Positions 19,589 through 29,869 of a DNA stretch of 64,000 nucleotides are shown here, one piece after another. Below the pieces are notes generated by a model. That model made no database searches, had not been told where the DNA came from, and was given only the letters and a program-made list of their open reading frames with translations. The translations under genes and the position numbers were made by a program. This DNA comes from Pseudomonas sp. 30_B. Its GTDB lineage: Bacteria > Pseudomonadota > Gammaproteobacteria > Pseudomonadales > Pseudomonadaceae. Position 1 is the stretch's first letter. The number at the start of each line of letters is the position of its first letter. The stretch is from NCBI RefSeq assembly GCF_017491605.1, contig NZ_JAFGYY010000001.1:424169-488168 (forward strand), in the 5' to 3' direction.

Positions 19589-21052
19589 TCAGGGCGTGCG
19601 AGGGGCCAGGTGTTGCTGGTAGAGAAGGATCTGCCGGGTCGGGTCGGCATCGGGAAAGTGCCGACGCAGGAAGTGCGTCATCTCGGCAATGCTTCGGGCG
19701 TCCTGTCGCGGGTTCAGGCGCTTGGCCAGCTGGAGGGTCAGCGCCGGCAAGTGTTCCGGCCGTTGTCCGGACGCAACCAGCCTGCGCCAACAGCCCAGCG
19801 CACGGGTTGGCTCATCGAGTTGCAGCAGTTTGCGCAGCAGGTGCAATTGGATGGCCGGATGGCTCAGCAGGTTCGGGTCGTTCGTGGCACTCCCGTCGGC
19901 CAGCCGGCGAACCAGGGCATCGGCCTCCTGGCTGCGGGGCAGGGCGAAGAGTTGCTTGAGCACGGGCCCCATCAAGGCGCGGTCCTGGCGTGCCCTGGCG
20001 ACTCCATAGAGGCGTTCGATCAATGGAAGGCGGCCAGGGTAGAGGTCGAGCAGTTCGCTTCCCCGCACTGCTGCCTGGTCAAGCGCGAAGCGGCCGATCT
20101 GTTCGTCGAGGCTGTTCAGGGCGCGCTTGAACGGGGCGTCGGGGGCTTCCTTGGCGAGATAAGCGTGATCGACTTTCAATCCACCCAGCTGGCGCGGCAG
20201 CCAGACGGCGATGAATCCCGACACCAGGCCGCCGATGTGCGCATAGTAATTGACGTGATCCGCGGCGCGCAGCAACCCGAACAACTCCTTGCCCAGCCAC
20301 AGCGGCAGTATCCATAACGCCGGCGCACTGAAGTAACCAATCAGGGGGCCGAGCCAATAGAAGAAGCGGATGCGCCGCAGCCCATAGACCCCGATGTACA
20401 TGCCCATCAGCCCGGAGATCGCGCCCGAGGCGCCTATGCCAGGCACCCAGGCCGGGTCCAGTGCCCACCAGAGCAGCCCCGAGCAGAGTCCGCAGAACAG
20501 GTACAGGCCCAGGTACATCCAGCGGCCCAGGGCGATTTCCAGGGCGAAGCCGAAGAGGAACAGGAACACCATGTTGCCGGCCAGGTGCCAGAAGTCGCCA
20601 TGAAGGAACATCGAGCCGAACAGCCCTTCGACGGTGAAGCGCGCCGGTACGAAGCCGAAGCGCAGGCTGCTCAGGCGATCCCGTACGCTTTCCGCCTTTC
20701 CACGGGCGGCTTGCCAGGCGCGGTCCTGCTCGTAGGCCGGCAGGCTGCGCAGGTCGTGGCCGAATTCGAGGTCGCTGAGGATGAGCCAGGCCAGTTGCGT
20801 ACGGGGCAGGGCTTCCAGCGCCTGGCGTTGATCCGGCTGGATGCGCTCGCGACGCTCCAGGGCGGCACTGAACAGCGGTCGTTCGCGGCTCAGCAGGTCC
20901 TGGTCGAGATAGACCTGGATGGCCTGCTCGCGCCGCTGGTAATCGCCACTTTGGTAGCCGAAGTAGATCAGGACGTTGAGCAGGATAAGCAGCAGCGTGA
21001 CGACCGGAGGTTTCTTCCAGTCCAGCGGGTGTTCAGCGGGGACGATGAGCAT
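19589..21052 (-). CDS. Rhomboid-family intramembrane serine protease
   Basis: 487 residues. Rhomboids cleave substrates inside the membrane with a Ser-His pair. Here the nucleophile is Ser209 in GIGASGAISG, the base His272 in YYAHIGGLVSGF, and the oxyanion residues H156/N160 in HGDFWHLAGNM. Six core membrane segments lie between about 140 and 290, after an N-terminal anchor (~17-33) and a ~105-residue soluble insert. The C-terminal ~190 residues are soluble and helical, possibly TPR-like, and would recruit substrates. Longer than GlpG (276 aa); substrates unknown. Confidence 0.9.
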   Translation of the reverse strand: MLIVPAEHPLDWKKPPVVTLLLILLNVLIYFGYQSGDYQRREQAIQVYLDQDLLSRERPLFSAALERRERIQPDQRQALEALPRTQLAWLILSDLEFGHDLRSLPAYEQDRAWQAARGKAESVRDRLSSLRFGFVPARFTVEGLFGSMFLHGDFWHLAGNMVFLFLFGFALEIALGRWMYLGLYLFCGLCSGLLWWALDPAWVPGIGASGAISGLMGMYIGVYGLRRIRFFYWLGPLIGYFSAPALWILPLWLGKELFGLLRAADHVNYYAHIGGLVSGFIAVWLPRQLGGLKVDHAYLAKEAPDAPFKRALNSLDEQIGRFALDQAAVRGSELLDLYPGRLPLIERLYGVARARQDRALMGPVLKQLFALPRSQEADALVRRLADGSATNDPNLLSHPAIQLHLLRKLLQLDEPTRALGCWRRLVASGQRPEHLPALTLQLAKRLNPRQDARSIAEMTHFLRRHFPDADPTRQILLYQQHLAPRTP

Positions 21053-21109
21053 GGGCGACCGGTCCTTGGCGCGAAGAGGCTGCAGGCTAGCACTGGCGAG
21101 GCGCGGATG

Positions 21110-21424
21110 TCAGTTGCCGCTGCGTTTGCTCTGGATGGTGGTCAGGCGGTTGCCCTCGAAGCGCACGAAATAAACCATGCCGTTCCAGGGGCCGTAGATC
21201 CATTCCTCCACAGCGACTTCGTTGCGCTGGCCCCAGTCGCCGACCACTTCCTTGTAGCCGAGGAACGAGCGGTCGACAGGGGGGCCGCAGCGATCGAGCA
21301 CCTCGCTGGTGAGGTTGCCGGTGCTGATCAGCTTGCTGTTGCAACGCAGGCTGGCGGCTTCGGACTGCCCGGCGAGCAGCAGGAGCACCAGCAGCGCCGG
21401 GCGCAGGTTAATGCATGGGGTCAA
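21110..21424 (-). CDS. DUF2845 secreted protein, second copy
   Basis: About 104 residues from a TTG at 21424 that overlaps the stop of the previous gene (TTGA); no ATG is available in frame. Signal peptide INLRPALLVLLLLAGQSEA, then SLRCNSKLISTGN...CGPPVDRSF...VEEWIYGPWNGMVYFVRFEGNRLTTIQ. The two cysteines (RCN and RCG) match those of the upstream paralogue, likely a disulfide. DUF2845 proteins are small periplasmic proteins of unknown role. Confidence 0.8.
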   Translation of the reverse strand: MTPCINLRPALLVLLLLAGQSEAASLRCNSKLISTGNLTSEVLDRCGPPVDRSFLGYKEVVGDWGQRNEVAVEEWIYGPWNGMVYFVRFEGNRLTTIQSKRSGN

Positions 21425-21705
21425 TTGCGCTTGAACTCGATGGTCTTGAGCCGGTTGGCTTCGAAGGTGAGGATATAGGTCGTGCCGTTGCGCGGCCCGT
21501 AGACCCATTCCTCAATGCGGTACTCGCGATTGTCGTAACTACCGAGGGAGTAACCGACCTCATCGCGATGCTCAGGCGCGCCGCACTTCTGCTCGACTTC
21601 CCAGGCGCGGTCGCCCGCGTTGACCAGGGCACTGCCGCACCGCATGCTCTCGGCCTGCGCGGTGGCGGCGCAGAGCAGCAGTGTGCAGGCCGCGAGGGCT
21701 TTCAT
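21421..21705 (-). CDS. DUF2845 secreted protein, first copy
   Basis: 94 residues from ATG 21705, chosen because GAGGA lies eight bases upstream; an ATG at 21720 overlapping the DUF748 stop is possible. Signal peptide KALAACTLLLCAATAQA, then ESMRCGSALVNAGDR...CGAPEHRDEVG...IEEWVYGPRNGTTYILTFEANRLKTIEFKRN. It is a clear paralogue of the gene directly downstream, sharing both cysteines and the EEW-YGP-NG core. Both sit in one operon behind the DUF748 gene. Confidence 0.85.
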   Translation of the reverse strand: MKALAACTLLLCAATAQAESMRCGSALVNAGDRAWEVEQKCGAPEHRDEVGYSLGSYDNREYRIEEWVYGPRNGTTYILTFEANRLKTIEFKRN

Positions 21706-21716
21706 GGTGCGATTCC

Positions 21717-24700
21717 TCATTCACTGTCCAGGTGGAGCTGGGTAGCCACGTTGCCACCATTCTCCGCCTCGCCGAGGCTGACGTCGATCAGATAGACGCG
21801 ATCGTCGCCGAGGCCGCCCTTGGACACCAGATAGTCCTTGATCTGGGTGGCGCGCTCCTGGCCGAGCTTGCGCAGCAGCAGCTGGCTGTCGCTCCAGGAG
21901 GCCAGCACCGCCTGCTCCAGCTTCACGGTGCGGTCGGCCTGGCTCAGGTCCTTCCATTCAGCCGGCGGCTGTTTCTTCAGGCGGGTACGGTAGATCCCTT
22001 CCAGCAGAGCGGGTTGCACGTCTTCCGGGACTTCCAGCTTGCTGGCGTCGCTGGGCACCTTCTCGCCGCGACGTTGCAGCATGCTGTAGTAGTTCTTGCG
22101 GTATTCCTCCTGCAGACGCTTCCTGGCCAGCAGCGGGCCGTCGCTGGCCGCCGCGCTGACGCCTTCGACCTCGAGCTTGAGCGCCGGGCGCTGCTTGAGC
22201 GCGTCGGCCAGCTTGTCCAGGTTGGCCTGTGCCTCCGGGTCCAGCTCACTGGAGCCCGGGGCGAAGGTCACGTTGCTGAGATCAGGACCTTCGCCCCCAG
22301 CCAGGCCCGCGATGAACTTGAAGGGCGCCTGGACCGCGCGGATCACCAGGTTGCGCAGGGTTTGCCAGACGATGGGCATGACGCTGAACTGCGGGTTGTT
22401 CAGGTCGCCTTCCACCGGCAGCTGGATATCGATGTTGCCGTTGGCGTCCTTGAGCAGGGCAACCGCCAGTTTCACCGGCAGGTCCACGGCGTCCGGGCTG
22501 TCGACCTTCTCACCCAGTTGCAGGTGTTCCACCAGCACCTTGTTGTCGGCTTTGAGCTTGCCCTGGGTGATCTGGTAGTGCAGGTCCAGGTTCAGGCGCC
22601 CCTTGCGGATGCGGTAGCCGGCGAACTTACCCGAGTAGGGTGTCAGGGTGGTCAGCTCGACGCGCTTGAAGCTGGTGGCGATGTCCAGTTTCTCCAGCGG
22701 CGAGAAGGGGTTCAGGCTGCCCTTGATGGTAACCGGCGCGTACTTGTCGACCTTGCCCTTGATGTCCACCGAGGCGGGTTGCGGGTTGCGGTTGTCGAGG
22801 GTGCCGATTTCCCCGCTCAGTTGCTGGATGGCCGTGGCGAAGTCCGGACGCAGGGTCAGGTCGGCGAAGTTGGCCGAACCGTTGTTCACCTTCACGCCAC
22901 CGATGTGGATACCCATCGGCTTGCCGGCAGCGCTGCCCGTGCTGCCCGTGCTGCCTGATTTGCCGGTCGAGCTCGGAGCCGAGGCAGGCTGCGGGATGAT
23001 CAGCTCGCTGACGTTGGTGGTGCGGTCTTCGTTGATGATGAAGCGGGCGTAGGGCTCTTCGAGCGACACGCTCTGGATCGCCAGGCTGTCGCCGTGGCGG
23101 TAGGCCAGGCCATCCAGCGTGAGCTTGGTCCATTTGACGAAGTCGCGATCCTTGATGGTGTCCAGGGTGTGCAACTGGGTGACCTGGGCGCTGCCGTCGA
23201 TGCCGAAGGCCAGCGGTTCGGTGCTCTTCAGGTCGACATTGAGGTCGCTGGCGAGGAAGCCGCTGCGCAACTCCAGGCGAATGAACGGATCGATGTAGGC
23301 CTGGGCGATGCGCAGGTCGATGTCGCGGGTGGCGACTTTCAGCTTGGCATTGACCGGGCTGAGATTGACCTGGCCGCTGGCTTCGACCTGACCGCGCTGG
23401 CCGAAGCCGGTCTTGAGCTTGAGCTGCAGGGGGGAGGTGAGCCGGCTGTCGATGTTCTGCAGGTCGAGGTCCAGTGGGCCGACTTCCAGCGCCACCGGCT
23501 TGGCCGGCGCGCGATCGGCCAGGTGGGCCTTGTAGCCACGCAATTGGGTATCGCGCAGCACCACGTGCCAGGCCTTTTCAGGTTCGGCGGTTGGGGCCGG
23601 TTTGGCAGGCTCGGCGGCAGGGGGCGGAGTCTGGGAGGGTTGAGCCGTTGTGGGGGCGGCCTCCACCGGCGCCTTGGCGGTCGCCTCCGCCGGCTTCCCT
23701 GTGTCGGGTGCAGTTGCCTTGGCCGCGGCGGGTGGCTCGGTGTTCTGGGGCGGCGGTGCGCTGTCGGCCTGGGGGGCCGGTTCCTGCGGACGCTTGTAGG
23801 GGTGGAAGTTGGCGAACAGCTTTTGCCAGTCCAGCTGCCCGTCCTTTTCCCGCGCGGCCCAGGCTTCCAGGCCCTGGCTGTGAATCTGCCCGACAACCAC
23901 TTCGCGCTTGACCAGATCCATGCTGGTTTCGCTGACGTCCAGGCTGGCGAGCTTGGCCAGCGGCTTGCCGTCGGGCGATTTGAGGCTGAGATCGCGCAGG
24001 TTCACGGCTGCCTTGTCGAGCAGTAATTGGGTGCCCTTGGACAGATCCAGATGGTACTCGGAGGCGACGCCGAGTGTGCCGCTATCAAGGTTCAGCGGGG
24101 TGTTGTCCCGAACATAGGGCCACCACGCCTTGAGGGGGACGCCCTGGAGCGAGAAGGTGCCCTTGGAGGCCAGCGGAACCAGGCTCAGGTTGCCTTCCCA
24201 ATCGAGCTTGCCACCGTGGGGGCCGATGGCCACCAGGTTGGCCTTGGCATCGTCGTCCGGCAGTGTGCTGAGATGGTCCAGCTCGAAGTTCATCGGGTTG
24301 AACAGGAATTCGACCGGCTCGCTCGGGCGGCTGTCGCGGAAGTGCAGGCTGCCTTCGGCCAGGCGGATACGGTCGATCAGCAAGGGGAAGGGTTGGCTGG
24401 GCTCTTCCTGCGCTGGAGCGGGCTCGCTCGGCGGCAGCTTGAACAGCTGGGTCAGGTTCAGCGTGCCGTTTTCAGCGAACAGCAGCTCCGTGTGCACTGC
24501 ATCCAGTTCGACGTCTGCCAGGTGCAGATGGCGCTTCCACAGGCTGTCGGCTTCGAGGTTGACGTACAGGCGCTTGAAGCGCACCTGCTCGTCGCCGCTC
24601 TGGCCCAACTGAAGCCCCCAGAGGGTCAGTTCGAGGCTGAACGGGTTGAGTTCGATGCGTTCCAGGTGCGCTGGAACGTTCGCATACTGGGCCAACTGCT

Positions 24701-24809
24701 GATTGACCACACGCAGGGCGACCCCGGGAAGGATCAGGAAGCCCAGCAGGCAGTAGAAGAGGAACAGCAGCAACAGTGCGCCGATTGCGCGTATCAATCC
24801 TTTGGGCAT
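21717..24809 (-). CDS. Large DUF748 / AsmA-like envelope protein with OmpA-like C-terminal region
   Basis: 1030 residues from ATG 24809 (a GTG 45 bases upstream is possible). One N-terminal membrane anchor (~5-28), then a very long periplasmic part with repeated beta-rich DUF748 segments (for example ~40-330 and ~430-800). A Pro/Ala/Glu-rich low-complexity linker lies around 345-430, and a short Gly/Ser/Thr stretch near 635. The last ~190 residues (FAPGSSELDPEAQANLDKLADAL, then KLGQERATQIKDYLV) resemble an OmpA-like peptidoglycan-binding fold with an insertion. AsmA/YhdP relatives carry phospholipids between membranes; that role here is an inference. Heads an operon with the two DUF2845 genes. 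Confidence 0.85.
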   Translation of the reverse strand: MPKGLIRAIGALLLLFLFYCLLGFLILPGVALRVVNQQLAQYANVPAHLERIELNPFSLELTLWGLQLGQSGDEQVRFKRLYVNLEADSLWKRHLHLADVELDAVHTELLFAENGTLNLTQLFKLPPSEPAPAQEEPSQPFPLLIDRIRLAEGSLHFRDSRPSEPVEFLFNPMNFELDHLSTLPDDDAKANLVAIGPHGGKLDWEGNLSLVPLASKGTFSLQGVPLKAWWPYVRDNTPLNLDSGTLGVASEYHLDLSKGTQLLLDKAAVNLRDLSLKSPDGKPLAKLASLDVSETSMDLVKREVVVGQIHSQGLEAWAAREKDGQLDWQKLFANFHPYKRPQEPAPQADSAPPPQNTEPPAAAKATAPDTGKPAEATAKAPVEAAPTTAQPSQTPPPAAEPAKPAPTAEPEKAWHVVLRDTQLRGYKAHLADRAPAKPVALEVGPLDLDLQNIDSRLTSPLQLKLKTGFGQRGQVEASGQVNLSPVNAKLKVATRDIDLRIAQAYIDPFIRLELRSGFLASDLNVDLKSTEPLAFGIDGSAQVTQLHTLDTIKDRDFVKWTKLTLDGLAYRHGDSLAIQSVSLEEPYARFIINEDRTTNVSELIIPQPASAPSSTGKSGSTGSTGSAAGKPMGIHIGGVKVNNGSANFADLTLRPDFATAIQQLSGEIGTLDNRNPQPASVDIKGKVDKYAPVTIKGSLNPFSPLEKLDIATSFKRVELTTLTPYSGKFAGYRIRKGRLNLDLHYQITQGKLKADNKVLVEHLQLGEKVDSPDAVDLPVKLAVALLKDANGNIDIQLPVEGDLNNPQFSVMPIVWQTLRNLVIRAVQAPFKFIAGLAGGEGPDLSNVTFAPGSSELDPEAQANLDKLADALKQRPALKLEVEGVSAAASDGPLLARKRLQEEYRKNYYSMLQRRGEKVPSDASKLEVPEDVQPALLEGIYRTRLKKQPPAEWKDLSQADRTVKLEQAVLASWSDSQLLLRKLGQERATQIKDYLVSKGGLGDDRVYLIDVSLGEAENGGNVATQLHLDSE

Positions 24810-24908
24810 GGCGGGTGTCGTTTTCCGTCGTGACGTGCCGTTGAAGTATGGCACGGCTGAGCGTTTGCGATCACACGAATGCCCTACCGGGCGTTGTTCG
24901 CGCGCGAA

Positions 24909-25523
24909 TCAGTCGTTGAGGCGATGGGTGCGGGCGAACTCAACCAGGTCCACCACGCTTTCCAGGTTGAGCTTCTCCAGGATGCGGGTCTTGTAGGTGC
25001 TGACGGTCTTCTGGCTGAGGAACAGCTCCTCGGCGATGTCCTTGTTGCTCATGCCGCGCACGAGGCTGCGCAATACGACCAGTTCACGCGGGGTGAGGCT
25101 GGCGACGGGGTCGGTATGGCTGGCGATGTTGAGCGATTTTTCCGGGAAGCAGCGGTAACCGGAAACCAGCATGCGCGCCGCGTTGAGTATGGCGCTGGTG
25201 TCATTGTTCTTGCTGACGAAGCCATGCGCTCCCGCCGCCTCTACCTTGCTCGAGTACAGTCTTTCGTCCTGGGAGCTGAGCACCAGCAGGCGGATGTTCT
25301 CATCGAAGATGTGAATGCGTGCGAGGAGGTCGAGGCCGTCCATGCCCGGCAGGTTGAGGTCGAGGATCACCAGGTCCGGACGCTCCTTGCGTACGGCATC
25401 CAGGCCACCATGGCCATCGGCGGCTTCACGAACGACTTCGAACTGCGAGTCCTGCCCGAGTAGCGAGCGGATCGCCAAACGCATCGCTGGGTGATCTTCG
25501 ATCAGCACGACACGCTTCTTCAT
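24909..25523 (-). CDS. Orphan LuxR-family response regulator
   Basis: 204 residues from ATG 25523, with AGGGAG eleven bases upstream. The receiver domain (1-~120) has the acidic pair E9/D10, phosphoacceptor Asp55 (VILDLNLPGMDG) and Lys near 106. The C-terminal LuxR-type HTH (~140-204) reads LTPRELVVLRSLVRGMSNKDIAEELFLSQKTVSTYKTRILEKLN. The closest style is the BvgA/EvgA group, which pairs with hybrid kinases. No sensor kinase lies beside it, so its partner is elsewhere. Targets are unknown; the divergent-free context gives no clue. Confidence 0.88.
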   Translation of the reverse strand: MKKRVVLIEDHPAMRLAIRSLLGQDSQFEVVREAADGHGGLDAVRKERPDLVILDLNLPGMDGLDLLARIHIFDENIRLLVLSSQDERLYSSKVEAAGAHGFVSKNNDTSAILNAARMLVSGYRCFPEKSLNIASHTDPVASLTPRELVVLRSLVRGMSNKDIAEELFLSQKTVSTYKTRILEKLNLESVVDLVEFARTHRLND

Positions 25524-25716
25524 AGGTAATTTCACTCCCTGAGTGTGGCAACTGGCGCGAATTGAGCTTGAAGATAGCCCAAATGTTCATAGCCGCACGG
25601 AAAAATCCTAGGCTCCCAGCGAAAACCATGCTCGGGGTCAAGTATCGATTCCATGCCGCAGGACGCGGGAGCAGAGACTTGCCCTACAAGGGGAACTCTG
25701 CCTATGAAGGGCCGGG

Positions 25717-26595
25717 TCAGCGCAGTGCTGGCAAGCCCATGCGTCGACGGGCCCGGTGCAGCGAGCCGTTGCGTACGGCCCAGCGCAGCAGCGGCACACT
25801 GCGTTTGACGCTGCTGCGGATCAGCTGGCGCTGCAGGTGGCCCTGGCCCAGGCCGAGCTGGTCGGCAGCCCACTCCGGCAGCAGGTCGACACCGGCGCGC
25901 ATCATCAGGGCGCCGAAGGGCTTGGCCAGGAAGCTGGGTGCGGGCGCGTTGAGCAGCACCTGCACGACTTCCCGGGTGCGCTCGTCGTAGCGCAGTTGCG
26001 GCCGCATGTGCTGCAGGTAGGCGGTCACTTGCGCACGGGAACGTGGCACATCGCGCGCACCGAGCCGCTCGGCGATCAGGGCGATCTCGTCGTAGTAGCG
26101 GTCCTGATCCTCGCCGGACAGATTGGGATTGAGATAGCGCAGGTGGGAGGCGAGGAAGCTGCTGACCTCGGCGACATGGACCCAGGTGAGCAGGTCCGGG
26201 TCGTTGGCCGAGTAGCGGGTGCCATCGGGGAGCGTGCCCCGGACGCTGTCGTGGATGCGCCGCACGCGCTCGATGAGTTTGTCCGCGTCTGCCCGCGAAC
26301 CATAGGTGGTGGCGGAGATGAACTGGCCGGTGCGCCGCAGGCGACCGAGCATGTCGCTGCGGAAGTTGGAGTGGTCCCAGACGCCACCCAGCGCGCCGGG
26401 ATGCAGCATCTGCAGGAGCAGGGCGGTGATGCCGCCGATCAGCATCGAGCTGAAGTCGCCGTGGACTTTCCAGCAGATCGAGTCCGGGCCGAACAGGCCC
26501 GGATCGCCCTTGGGCGACTCGAAGTCGATCCCGCCCAGGGCGAGGCCGGTCAGGCTGAGCACCTGGCTTTCGATATGGCGGCGAACGGTTTCCAT
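25717..26595 (-). CDS. MpaB/Lcp-like oxygenase family protein (DUF2236)
   Basis: 292 residues from ATG 26595 (a TTG eight codons earlier is possible). The DUF2236 family includes fungal MpaB and rubber oxygenase Lcp, heme b proteins with histidine ligands. Conserved-looking features: RRxGQFISATTYG near 88-100, the segment HDSVRGTLPDG near 115, and DLLTWVHVAEVSSFLASH near 133-150, where His may ligate heme. No signal peptide is evident. The substrate is unknown. It lies downstream of acs on the same strand with 81 bases between them. Confidence 0.8.
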   Translation of the reverse strand: METVRRHIESQVLSLTGLALGGIDFESPKGDPGLFGPDSICWKVHGDFSSMLIGGITALLLQMLHPGALGGVWDHSNFRSDMLGRLRRTGQFISATTYGSRADADKLIERVRRIHDSVRGTLPDGTRYSANDPDLLTWVHVAEVSSFLASHLRYLNPNLSGEDQDRYYDEIALIAERLGARDVPRSRAQVTAYLQHMRPQLRYDERTREVVQVLLNAPAPSFLAKPFGALMMRAGVDLLPEWAADQLGLGQGHLQRQLIRSSVKRSVPLLRWAVRNGSLHRARRRMGLPALR

Positions 26596-26675
26596 TGCGG
26601 CAGACAGGCCTCGGGGCAAGTACGTCAGGTCTGTAGGTTAACCCTAACGGCTTGCCCTCGGGGCCTGAAGCGGGG

Positions 26676-28613
<1,938 letters not shown>

Positions 28614-28619
28614 GGGAAA

Positions 28620-28634
28620 TCCTTGTTGTTGTGT
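28620..28634 (-). promoter_or_regulatory. Hfq/Crc CA motif overlapping the acs ribosome-binding site
   Basis: On the minus strand the leader reads CACAACAACAAGGA, seven bases before the acs ATG. AACAACAA fits the A-A-N triplet repeat bound by Hfq with Crc, and it merges directly into the AAGGA Shine-Dalgarno. Binding would block initiation; CrcZ, encoded at 37036-37413, carries the same kind of motifs and would compete. Confidence 0.7.
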
Positions 28635-28676
28635 GAGGCGAGATGCCCACAAGGGTGCATCCAAGGCCTGGCGGGT

Positions 28677-29768
28677 TCAAGGGTTGACCATGCAGTTTCG
28701 ACGCGCTGGCGCGGTGGATCGTTCCGACGCGCTGTACTCCAGCTGGTCGGCGACCAACCGGCGGGTGGACTGGCCATAGCGGCAGGCAATGGCGTCGAGC
28801 GCCTGTTCCAGGCCCTGCGTGGCATTGCTGGCGGCCAGCGGCAGCCTGGGAATGCCTTGCGTATCGTCGGGCAGGAACATCAGGCCGCTGGCGCTGGTGA
28901 CGGGCTGCTCGGCTTCGGCCATCACCTCGGTGCGGAAGGTTCGGGCCCAGGCATCCACGCGAAGGGCCAGGCTGACTTCATCGAAGCCCGGTTGCAGAGG
29001 GGCGGCGAAGCGTTCATGGCGCCAGACTGCAAGGTAGTTGGAAGCGGCTGTCAGATAGCCGTCCACACCGAGAGCGAAGCGCCGGCTGTCGTGCTGCGGG
29101 GACCAGTCCTTTACACCCAGCTCTTCTGCCAGCGCCGCAGCCCTCGCGGTTCCGGCGATGGCTTCCACCAGTGCCAGGGATGCAGGGAGCGCGGCGGTGA
29201 CACCGGAGGTGCTCATCACCCTGGCGTCGACCACGTAGCGACGGTTCTCCTGCCACTGCACATCGGGAAAGTCATCCTGCCGCTGGCCGCGCGAGTACCA
29301 GTGGCCGGTGGCGCGTCGACCCTGCAGCAGGCCTGCATGAGCGAGCACCAGCACACCGTCGCAGATGCCGACGACGGTAGCGCCTTTCGCCGCCTGGTCC
29401 TGGATGAAGGCAAGCAGCGCGGCGTCTTCGCTGTCATGCACGGCGGGGACGATCAGGTAGTCGGCGCCCTGTGGATAACGCCTGCTGAAAGCTTCCGGGG
29501 TGGCCTGTGGCTGGAGCGTCAGGGCCGGCATCAGCCGCACCGGACCGGGCTCGGTCGATAGCGCCCATACATCGGCCACGCCGGAACGGCGCAGGACGCC
29601 CAGCGGCACGACATAGTCCACCAGCTCGGTCATGCGGTTCTGGGCGATGACGGCGATGACCGGCCGTTCCTGGCCCATGCGCGGTTGGTAGCGGGGAAGC
29701 GTGTCTTCAGCCGCGAGCAGGGTGTTGCCCATGAGCAGCAGGATCAGCGAAAGCAGGGAGGCTCGCAT
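28677..29768 (-). CDS. Secreted DJ-1/PfpI-domain protein
   Basis: 363 residues from ATG 29768, which has GGAG six bases upstream; an ATG two codons earlier lacks spacing. Signal peptide ~1-20 (RASLLSLILLLMGNTLLAA). The DJ-1/PfpI domain spans ~35-220 with the nucleophile-elbow Cys136 in VVGICDGVLVLAHAGLL. A C-terminal region of ~140 residues has no family I recognise. The elbow and following GLLxGRxxTxHW pattern closely resemble those in the divergent GlxA-type regulator, so the two probably share an ancestor. No enzymatic activity can be assigned. Confidence 0.8.
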   Translation of the reverse strand: MRASLLSLILLLMGNTLLAAEDTLPRYQPRMGQERPVIAVIAQNRMTELVDYVVPLGVLRRSGVADVWALSTEPGPVRLMPALTLQPQATPEAFSRRYPQGADYLIVPAVHDSEDAALLAFIQDQAAKGATVVGICDGVLVLAHAGLLQGRRATGHWYSRGQRQDDFPDVQWQENRRYVVDARVMSTSGVTAALPASLALVEAIAGTARAAALAEELGVKDWSPQHDSRRFALGVDGYLTAASNYLAVWRHERFAAPLQPGFDEVSLALRVDAWARTFRTEVMAEAEQPVTSASGLMFLPDDTQGIPRLPLAASNATQGLEQALDAIACRYGQSTRRLVADQLEYSASERSTAPARRNCMVNP

Positions 29769-29810
29769 GGTCATCTCCGGAATGGGATTTCCAGCTTGCC
29801 GATGGGCTGG

Positions 29811-29826
29811 CTGTCACTTATGACAG
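29811..29826. promoter_or_regulatory. Perfect inverted repeat between divergent genes, candidate operator
   Basis: CTGTCA-CTTA-TGACAG, six-base arms with a four-base centre, placed almost midway between the starts of the DJ-1 protein (29768) and the AraC/GlxA regulator (29870). Its placement suits autoregulation and control of the divergent gene. Confidence 0.5.
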
Positions 29827-29869
29827 TAATGGATGAATATCTGCCAATCGCTCTCCACGAGACTCTCCG

